Source: JAVBSN01 sp031556525 (GTDB lineage: Bacteria > Bacillota > Clostridia > Lachnospirales > Lachnospiraceae). From it: a DNA stretch of 10,887 nucleotides. Both the position numbers and the translations under genes were made by a program. Location of the stretch: positions 1 to 10,887 of the forward strand of contig JAVBSS010000055.1 in NCBI GenBank assembly GCA_031556525.1. Direction: 5' to 3'. Position 1 is the stretch's first letter. The number at the start of each line of letters is the position of its first letter. Below the pieces are notes generated by a model. The model made no database searches, was not told where the DNA came from, and worked only from the letters and a program-made list of their open reading frames with translations. Below are positions 1-5,401 of this stretch, one piece after another.

Positions 1-1302
1 GATTCTATGATTGTTATAGGTGGTAAAAACAGTTCTAACACTCAAAAGCTATATGAAATTAGCAAAAAAGAATGTGCGAATACTTACTATATACAGACAC
101 TCGATGATTTGGATTTGACTACTTTTGAATCCTTTAGTAGGGTAGGTATTACAGCAGGGGCATCTACCCCAAACAATTTAATTAAGGAGGTTCATGGTAG
201 CATGACAGAAAATTTTGCAGAAATGTTCGAAGAAAGTTGTAACAACAATAGTTACGTTGGAAATGGAAAGATAGTAGAGGGTACAGTAATAAGCGTTAAG
301 GAAGACGAGATTGTACTAAATATTAATTATAAGGCAGATGGTATAATCACAAGAAATGAATATACTAACGAGCCTAACGTTGATTTAACTACTTTAGTTA
401 AAGTTGGTGATACAATGCAAGCTAAAGTAATTAAGGTAAATGATGGTGAGGGACAAGTTTTACTATCATATAAGAGAGTAGCAGCTGAGAAAGCTAATGA
501 GCAATTAGAGGCAGCATTTGAGAGCGGAGAAGTTCTTAAAGGAAAAGTTACTCAAGTATTAGATGGCGGTTTAAGTGTTATCGTTAATGAAGCTAGAGTA
601 TTTATACCAGCTAGCTTAGTATCAGATAGTTTTGAGAAGAATTTAGATAAATACAAGGATCAAGAGCTTGAGTTTGTTATTACTGAGTTTAATCCTCGTA
701 AGAGAAGAATTATTGGTAATAGAAAACAATTATTAGTAGCAGCTAAAGCAGAGAAAGCTAAAGAGTTATTCGCTAAGATTAAAGTTGGCGATACTGTAGT
801 TGGTAATGTTAAGAATGTAACTGATTTCGGAGCATTTATCGATTTAGGTGGAGCTGATGGTTTACTTCACATTTCAGAGATGTCTTGGGGAAGAGTTGAT
901 AAGCCTAAGAAATTATTCAATGTTGGTGATGAAGTTAAGACTATTATCAAAGATATTCAAGGTGAGAAGATTGCTCTTAGTTTAAAATTTGAAGATTCTA
1001 ACCCATGGTTAAATGCAGCAGATAAATTTGCAGTAGATAACGTGGTAACAGGAAGAATAGCAAGAATGACTGATTTTGGAGCATTTGTTGAATTAGAGCC
1101 AGGTGTAGATGCATTATTACATGTATCACAAATAGCAAAAGAGCATATTGAGAAACCAGCAGATATTCTTAAGGTTGGTCAAGAAATAGAAGCTAAGGTT
1201 GTTGATTTCAAGATTGAAGATAAGAAAATAAGCTTAAGCATGAAAGCTTTACTTCCACAAGATGAAGAAGTAGAAGAAGTTGCTGAGGTAACTGAGGAGT
1301 AA
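1..1302 (+). CDS. ispH-rpsA: IspH-ribosomal protein S1 fusion (3' part; 5' end outside window)
   Basis: The reading frame is open from base 1, so the gene starts upstream; residues here are numbered from the Met at base 7. Residues 1-63 are the C-terminal end of IspH, the 4Fe-4S enzyme making IPP and DMAPP in the last step of the MEP pathway. It shows the substrate-binding SSN motif (9-11) and GITAGAS with its conserved serine (47-53). The cluster cysteines lie outside the window. From Met66 the protein is ribosomal protein S1: MTENFAEMFEES resembles the start of E. coli S1. Four S1 domains follow at about 87-158, 173-243, 259-328 and 342-414, then an acidic tail. Domains 3 and 4 carry the canonical TDFGAF and LLH(I/V)S RNA-binding motifs; 1 and 2 are divergent, as in ribosome-binding domains. 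Four domains is usual for Firmicutes. Such fusions are known in Clostridia. cheR follows 11 bases downstream. Confidence 0.93.
   Translation, partial: DSMIVIGGKNSSNTQKLYEISKKECANTYYIQTLDDLDLTTFESFSRVGITAGASTPNNLIKEVHGSMTENFAEMFEESCNNNSYVGNGKIVEGTVISVKEDEIVLNINYKADGIITRNEYTNEPNVDLTTLVKVGDTMQAKVIKVNDGEGQVLLSYKRVAAEKANEQLEAAFESGEVLKGKVTQVLDGGLSVIVNEARVFIPASLVSDSFEKNLDKYKDQELEFVITEFNPRKRRIIGNRKQLLVAAKAEKAKELFAKIKVGDTVVGNVKNVTDFGAFIDLGGADGLLHISEMSWGRVDKPKKLFNVGDEVKTIIKDIQGEKIALSLKFEDSNPWLNAADKFAVDNVVTGRIARMTDFGAFVELEPGVDALLHVSQIAKEHIEKPADILKVGQEIEAKVVDFKIEDKKISLSMKALLPQDEEVEEVAEVTEE
184..204 (+). promoter_or_regulatory. Candidate internal ribosome binding site and start for free S1
   Basis: AAGGAGG at 184-190 is a full Shine-Dalgarno core inside the fusion gene, at the boundary between the IspH and S1 parts. 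An in-frame ATG follows at 202-204, 11 bases after the core, and begins the peptide MTENFAEMFEES, which matches the native N-terminus of stand-alone S1. Starting there would give a 366-residue four-domain S1. An out-of-frame ATG at 194 opens a three-codon ORF (M-V-A) whose TGA at 203-205 overlaps the S1 ATG. The core also encodes Lys-Glu-Val at the end of IspH, so it could be fortuitous or a relic of separate genes. Use of the site is inferred. Confidence 0.5.
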
Positions 1303-1313
1303 TTGGAGTTATT

Positions 1314-2093
1314 ATGGCTTACGATTATGAGACTTTTAAAGTAAATATATATAAGTTAACAAATATAAACCTTGATATGTATAAAGAACGTCAGATGAAA
1401 CGTAGGATAGATTCTTTTATAGAGAAGAAGGTTGAAAGTAATAATTATCAAGAGTTCTTTAATAAGGTTACTGTTGATAAAGAATTACTTAATCAGTTCA
1501 TTAACTATTTAACAATTAATGTATCAGAATTTTATAGAAACCCAGCGCAGTGGGATATGTTTGAGAAAAGTGTTCTCCCTAATATAATTAGTAATTCCAA
1601 AGGAACTATTAAAATATGGAGTGCAGCATGTTCTACAGGTGATGAACCGTATACACTGGCTATGATTTTACTTAAATATTTACCAGCTAATAGGTTTAAA
1701 ATATATGCTACTGATTTAGATGATAATGTACTTGAATTTGCAAAGGTTGGAATATATCCAAAGAGAAGTCTTACTGGATTACCAAAACAATATTTAAAGG
1801 ATTATTTTGAGTCTAATGGCAATGAATATATTATATCGGAAGATATTAAGTCTTTGGTAGAGTTTAAGAAACATAATTTGTTAGAGGATAGATATCCAAC
1901 GGATATGGATTTGATTGTTTGTAGAAATGTAGTTATATATTTTACTGAAGAAGCTAAGAGAGAGGTTTACTTGAAATTCAATTCATCCCTAAAGAACCAT
2001 GGAATGTTGTTTATTGGTAATACCGAACAAATTATAAAATCAAAAGAATTAGGATTTGATATATTTAAATCATTTTTCTATATTAAGATGTAA
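1314..2093 (+). CDS. cheR: Chemotaxis receptor methyltransferase CheR
   Basis: CheR transfers methyl groups from S-adenosylmethionine to glutamates on chemoreceptors in the cytoplasm, opposing CheB during adaptation. The 259-residue protein has the small helical N-terminal domain (about 1-75) ending in INVSEFYRN (68-76), then the methyltransferase core. The core shows the SAM-binding motif SAACSTGDEPY (103-113), ATDLD (132-136), and CRNVVIYF (203-210), all characteristic of CheR. Length is normal for the family and no TPR or response-regulator domain is attached. The start has GGAG at 1305-1308, five bases before the ATG. It lies 11 bases after ispH-rpsA and is probably cotranscribed with it; no promoter was seen in the gap. 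No other chemotaxis gene is in the window, so its receptors and CheB must be elsewhere. Confidence 0.93.
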   Translation: MAYDYETFKVNIYKLTNINLDMYKERQMKRRIDSFIEKKVESNNYQEFFNKVTVDKELLNQFINYLTINVSEFYRNPAQWDMFEKSVLPNIISNSKGTIKIWSAACSTGDEPYTLAMILLKYLPANRFKIYATDLDDNVLEFAKVGIYPKRSLTGLPKQYLKDYFESNGNEYIISEDIKSLVEFKKHNLLEDRYPTDMDLIVCRNVVIYFTEEAKREVYLKFNSSLKNHGMLFIGNTEQIIKSKELGFDIFKSFFYIKM

Positions 2094-2097
2094 TACA

Positions 2098-2115
2098 AGG
2101 GTATAAGATTACCCT
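2098..2115. repeat. Small perfect inverted repeat beside the terminator
   Basis: AGGGTA (2098-2103) and TACCCT (2110-2115) are a perfect 6-bp inverted repeat around a 6-base loop, five bases after the cheR stop codon and two before the main terminator stem. It forms a second hairpin upstream of the terminator in cheR RNA and downstream of it in exonuclease RNA. It may add to 3'-end protection or termination; function is unproven. Confidence 0.5.
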
Positions 2116-2116
2116 A

Positions 2117-2158
2117 AAAGAAACAGCGTAGTCGTAAGGCTACACTGTTTCTTTTTTT
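2117..2158. terminator. Bidirectional intrinsic terminator between convergent genes
   Basis: A 15-base arm (2117-2131) pairs with 2140-2154 around an 8-base loop (2132-2139), with one C-A mismatch. The plus-strand arm ends in a T run reaching 2158, giving a typical Rho-independent terminator for ispH-rpsA-cheR. On the minus strand the stem is followed by TTTT, so it probably also stops the exonuclease transcript. The right arm coincides with the last codons and stop of the minus-strand gene. Confidence 0.87.
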
Positions 2159-3222
2159 ATGTAATCAAGTATGTGTTTGCTATAGATTGTAAGCATATCT
2201 ATATCATTTAACAAACTATCTTCTATATCTATATAAGTTATTTTATCATTATGATTATATCTGTATCCGTATACTACGGCGTCTTTAACTTGCATAACAT
2301 ATTTACTATGTTTCTTAATATAACAATTAGATTTGGTAGCCCTTTCTCTATAATCTTTATCTACATATGTAGCTACGCTTTTATGTATTGCAGTATCCTC
2401 GGCAGGTAGATAAAAGTAATCTTTATAATCCTTAAAGAAAAATTTCAAAGTATCATCAATAATTGGTAGTGTAATAGTAGCATTATTATGAAGTCCTGTT
2501 AATAAAACATTGTTTACTCCACGACTTATTCGTTTTGGAATACTATTTTTAATGTTAATATTTATTATTAAGTTATTATCTTTAATTGATGCAGAAGTAG
2601 CAGTTATATTACCTTGAAACAAGTCTTTGTAGCATAATATATCAGATACAAGTAGAACACCTTCTACATCTTCAAAGTTATGTTGAAGTAATAGTTTTAG
2701 TAACTTGTCATTTTTGGAAGCAAGGTAATCGGTGTATACTTTGATTAAGTCACCACCACTGTATTTATCATATCTATCTATACCTAAGAATAGTTCTATA
2801 GTCTTTTGTTTTAAATTATCTAGATATAGAGAGTTCTTATAAGGACGAATTGCTTTATATATATCAATACTTGTAAGATGATTAAAATTGTAATCAAGCT
2901 TATACTGATTAAGTTTCTTACAAATATAAGGTATATCAAAACCGTCACCATTAAAATGTATAATATAACTATAATTAGTAGTAAACTTCATAAATGCTTC
3001 AAGTATAGCATTTTCAGATAATCCGTCATCATTAAAGAATTGTTTCATAATCCATTTGTTTATAGATGAATCATAATACATAGCACCAATTAGATATAAT
3101 GAGGTTGTTTCAGGAGAGAAGCCAGTTGTTTCAATATCAAACAACATTAATCTATCTAATGGATAATGGGAATCTAAATAATGAGATTCATTTATATTTA
3201 AAATGGTTTCAATTATATTCAT
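2140..3222 (-). CDS. YprB-like ribonuclease H-fold (DEDD) 3'-5' exonuclease
   Basis: This 360-residue protein has an RNase H-like exonuclease domain of the YprB type at about residues 24-195. FDIETTG supplies D29 and E31, NGDGFDIPYI supplies D96, and HNFEDVEGV supplies D185 with H181 nearby, which together make a plausible two-metal DEDD site. Family members are predicted to trim DNA or RNA from the 3' end; the substrate is not known. Residues about 230-345 form a separate C-terminal region with LPAEDTAIHKSV (272-283) and NCY (299-301). I recall this pattern from related clostridial proteins but know no function for it. AAGGAG on the minus strand (3237-3232) lies nine bases before the ATG, supporting the start. 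The gene is divergent from ruvAB and convergent with cheR. Catalysis is likely given the intact residues; any link to recombination is inferred from position only. Confidence 0.82.
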   Translation of the reverse strand: MNIIETILNINESHYLDSHYPLDRLMLFDIETTGFSPETTSLYLIGAMYYDSSINKWIMKQFFNDDGLSENAILEAFMKFTTNYSYIIHFNGDGFDIPYICKKLNQYKLDYNFNHLTSIDIYKAIRPYKNSLYLDNLKQKTIELFLGIDRYDKYSGGDLIKVYTDYLASKNDKLLKLLLQHNFEDVEGVLLVSDILCYKDLFQGNITATSASIKDNNLIININIKNSIPKRISRGVNNVLLTGLHNNATITLPIIDDTLKFFFKDYKDYFYLPAEDTAIHKSVATYVDKDYRERATKSNCYIKKHSKYVMQVKDAVVYGYRYNHNDKITYIDIEDSLLNDIDMLTIYSKHILDYIKKETV

Positions 3223-3254
3223 AGATAAAGTCTCCTTAGTAAAATAATAATTGT

Positions 3255-3263
3255 ATTATATCA
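3255..3263 (-). promoter_or_regulatory. Extended -10 promoter of the YprB-like gene
   Basis: Read on the minus strand, 3263-3255 is TGATATAAT, a perfect TATAAT box with the TGN extension. Transcription would start near 3248, leaving a leader of about 26 bases that includes the AAGGAG ribosome site. No good -35 lies at 16-18 bases; TTGCAC (3287-3282) is 21 bases away. The TGN extension probably compensates. Confidence 0.68.
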
Positions 3264-3291
3264 CAAAACTATCCCCAAAAGGTGCAAATTA

Positions 3292-3300
3292 TGATATACT
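3292..3300 (+). promoter_or_regulatory. Extended -10 promoter of ruvAB and downstream genes
   Basis: TGATATACT at 3292-3300 is an extended -10 element differing from consensus at one base. The start site would be near 3307, with a leader of about 23 bases carrying AGAGGTG (3318-3324) five bases before the ruvA ATG. No recognisable -35 is present at 16-18 bases. No LexA-type palindrome was found in the 107-base spacer, although ruvAB is under SOS control in B. subtilis. Confidence 0.65.
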
Positions 3301-3329
3301 AACTATGAATAATTTTAAGAGGTGTTTAT

Positions 3330-3929
3330 ATGTTGGCATATATCAAAGGAAATCTAGAAGCTATTAGTGATGATAGTGTAGTTATTGAAAATAATAATAT
3401 AGGATATTTAATTAAGACAACGGGTAAAGTTTTATCAAGATTACCAGCTATGCATAGTTTGATTATGCTATATACATATATGTATGTTAGAGAAGATGAG
3501 ATTAGCTTATATGGGTTTCTAACTACAGAAGAGTTAGAAGTATTTAAGTTATTAATTAATATTAGTGGAGTAGGTCCTAAAGCGGCAAGTTCTATATTGT
3601 CTACATTATCAGTGGACGAGCTTAGAATGGCAGTTCTTAGTGATGATACTAAGGCGATATCCAAAGCAAATGGTATAGGTGCTAAGGGAGCACAACGTAT
3701 TATTATTGAACTTAAGGATAAGCTTCGTATTGAAGATATGATATCATTTAATGGTAGTGAGGATTCTGCAGATAACAATTCTAATGGCGTTATCGGAGAA
3801 GTTACAATGGCACTAGCAAGTATGGGATTTTCTAATTCTGATGCTATGAAGGCAATTAAGAATGTTGATTCTTATGAAAGTATGTCAGTAGAAGAATTAC
3901 TTAAGAAAGCATTAAAGAAGATTATGTAA
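3330..3929 (+). CDS. ruvA: Holliday junction branch migration protein RuvA
   Basis: RuvA binds the four-way Holliday junction as a tetramer and loads RuvB to drive branch migration during recombinational repair. The 199-residue protein has the family's usual length and layout. There is an OB-fold domain (about 1-63, starting MLAYIKG and ending in YGF) and tandem helix-hairpin-helix motifs: ISGVGPKAA (78-86) and GIGAKGAQRII (115-125). After an acidic, Asn/Ser-rich linker (about 140-153) comes the small C-terminal domain that contacts RuvB (about 154-199). The start follows AGAGGTG by five bases and agrees with the family N-terminus. ruvB begins 39 bases downstream, forming the standard ruvAB pair; ruvC is not in the window. 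An ORF on the opposite strand across this gene is a shadow. Confidence 0.97.
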   Translation: MLAYIKGNLEAISDDSVVIENNNIGYLIKTTGKVLSRLPAMHSLIMLYTYMYVREDEISLYGFLTTEELEVFKLLINISGVGPKAASSILSTLSVDELRMAVLSDDTKAISKANGIGAKGAQRIIIELKDKLRIEDMISFNGSEDSADNNSNGVIGEVTMALASMGFSNSDAMKAIKNVDSYESMSVEELLKKALKKIM

Positions 3930-3968
3930 TCTATATACATAAAATATATTAACTGATTAGGTGAAATA

Positions 3969-4979
3969 ATGATTGATAGAATAATATCTACAGATGTAAC
4001 AATTGAAGATAGTAAGATAGAGAATAATCTAAGACCAGAATATTTAAAGGATTATATTGGTCAAGAGAAGGCAAAGAATAATCTTAAAATATTTATAGAA
4101 GCAGCAAAACAAAGAGGAGAAGCTCTAGACCATGTTTTATTATATGGACCCCCAGGACTTGGTAAGACTACATTAGCCTCTATTGTGGCTAATGAGATGG
4201 GTGTTAACCTTAAGATAACATCAGGCCCAGCAATAGAGAAACCAGGAGAGCTTGCAGCAATTCTTAATAATTTACAAGAAAATGATGTGTTATTTATTGA
4301 TGAGATACATAGATTAAACAGACAAGTTGAAGAGATTCTATATCCAGCAATGGAGGATTATGCAATAGATATAATTATTGGCAAAGGTCCTACATCAAGA
4401 TCAATAAGACTAGATTTGCCTAAGTTTACTCTAGTAGGAGCAACAACAAGAGCAGGTATGCTTACAGCTCCACTAAGGGATAGATTTGGAGTAGTTAACA
4501 GATTAGAATTCTATACAAATAAAGAACTAGAGAGTATTATAATGCGAAGTGCAGATGTTTTAGGTGTTGGAATAGATATTTTTGGAGCGCAGGAGCTATC
4601 AAAGAGATCAAGAGGAACACCAAGATTAGCAAATAGATTATTAAAGAGAGTTAGAGATTTTGCAGAAGTTGAACATGATGGCATGATAGACTATGATGTT
4701 GCAAAGATTGCATTAGATAGACTAGAAGTAGATTCTATGGGACTTGATCAAGTTGATAGAAATATATTAGAAACTATGATGCATAAGTTTGATGGTGGCC
4801 CAGTAGGACTAGATACATTGGCTGCTTCAATTGGAGAAGATGCAGGAACTATAGAAGATGTATATGAACCATATTTAATTAAGAATGGTTTTATAAATAG
4901 AACCCCTAGAGGTAGAGTTGTATCAAATATGTGTTATAAGCATTTTGGATTAGAACATTTAATAGATGATAATGAGTAA
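3969..4979 (+). CDS. ruvB: Holliday junction branch migration ATPase RuvB
   Basis: RuvB is the hexameric AAA+ motor that pulls duplex DNA through the RuvA-bound Holliday junction using ATP. All signature elements are present in the 336 residues. They are an N-terminal LRPEYLKDYIGQ segment (21-32), Walker A GPPGLGKT (60-67), Walker B LFIDEIH (108-114), sensor 1 GATTRAG (157-163), the arginine-finger region PLRDRFG (168-174) and sensor 2 GTPR (216-219). A C-terminal winged-helix DNA-binding domain follows (about 275-318, with NRTPRGRV near its end). Length is typical. AGGTGA at 3959-3964 sits four bases before the ATG. The gene lies 39 bases after ruvA with no terminator between them, and its stop codon is 20 bases before the zapA start. 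No defect is visible. Confidence 0.98.
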   Translation: MIDRIISTDVTIEDSKIENNLRPEYLKDYIGQEKAKNNLKIFIEAAKQRGEALDHVLLYGPPGLGKTTLASIVANEMGVNLKITSGPAIEKPGELAAILNNLQENDVLFIDEIHRLNRQVEEILYPAMEDYAIDIIIGKGPTSRSIRLDLPKFTLVGATTRAGMLTAPLRDRFGVVNRLEFYTNKELESIIMRSADVLGVGIDIFGAQELSKRSRGTPRLANRLLKRVRDFAEVEHDGMIDYDVAKIALDRLEVDSMGLDQVDRNILETMMHKFDGGPVGLDTLAASIGEDAGTIEDVYEPYLIKNGFINRTPRGRVVSNMCYKHFGLEHLIDDNE

Positions 4980-4999
4980 TGGATAAGGAGTGTTATAAT

Positions 5000-5401
5000 A
5001 TGGCTAATAAAAATGATATACCAGTAGTAATTAATGGGAGAGTATATACTTTAAGTGGTTATGAAAGTAATGATTATTTACAAAGCGTAGCTACATATAT
5101 TAATAGTAAAAGTGCTGAATGTAAGGCAAGTGAGCAGTTTAGAAGATTAAATGCAGAGTATCAAAATTTGCTTGTTGCTATTAATATTGCTGATGACTAT
5201 TTCAAAGCATCACAACAAAAAAATGCTTTGGAAAGTGAAGATGATCAAAAAGAAAAACAATTATATGATCTAAGGCATGAAATTATAGAATTACAGATAA
5301 AACATGAATCATCAATAAAACTTGTTGAAGAATACAAAGAACAAGTAAGTGCATTACAGAGAAAGATAATTCAATTAGAGGCAGAGAAAAAGAGACAATG
5401 A
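5000..5401 (+). CDS. zapA: Cell division protein ZapA
   Basis: ZapA binds and cross-links FtsZ filaments, stabilising the division ring. The product is 133 residues. It has an N-terminal globular domain (about 1-65) with the family pattern VVINGRVYTLSGYES (9-23) and an ADDYFKA segment (64-70), followed by a charged helix (to about 131) predicted to form the dimer coiled coil. I place the start at 5000, because AAGGAG at 4985-4990 lies nine bases before it and the protein then begins as relatives do. An in-frame ATG at 4979, overlapping the ruvB stop, would add seven residues but has no comparable ribosome site. The 3' end overlaps the U32 gene by four bases (ATGA), suggesting translational coupling. 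ZapA proteins are short and diverge fast, but the motif fit is good. Confidence 0.9.
   Translation: MANKNDIPVVINGRVYTLSGYESNDYLQSVATYINSKSAECKASEQFRRLNAEYQNLLVAINIADDYFKASQQKNALESEDDQKEKQLYDLRHEIIELQIKHESSIKLVEEYKEQVSALQRKIIQLEAEKKRQ

Noticed and set aside
3223..3329. SOS (LexA) operator in front of ruvA
   Set aside because: No GAAC-N4-GTTC type palindrome is present in the spacer, so SOS control is not supported by sequence here.
3326..3778. 150-codon ORF on the minus strand over ruvA
   Set aside because: It lies entirely antisense to a clear ruvA, has Ser/Leu/Ile-rich composition typical of a shadow frame, and has no recognisable motif.
4979..4999. Upstream ATG for zapA overlapping the ruvB stop
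   Set aside because: The ATG at 5000 has AAGGAG nine bases upstream and fits the family N-terminus; the seven extra residues do not.
4994..4999. TATAAT immediately before the zapA ATG as a promoter
   Set aside because: It touches the start codon, so RNA from it would begin inside zapA, and no -35 is present; chance in AT-rich DNA.
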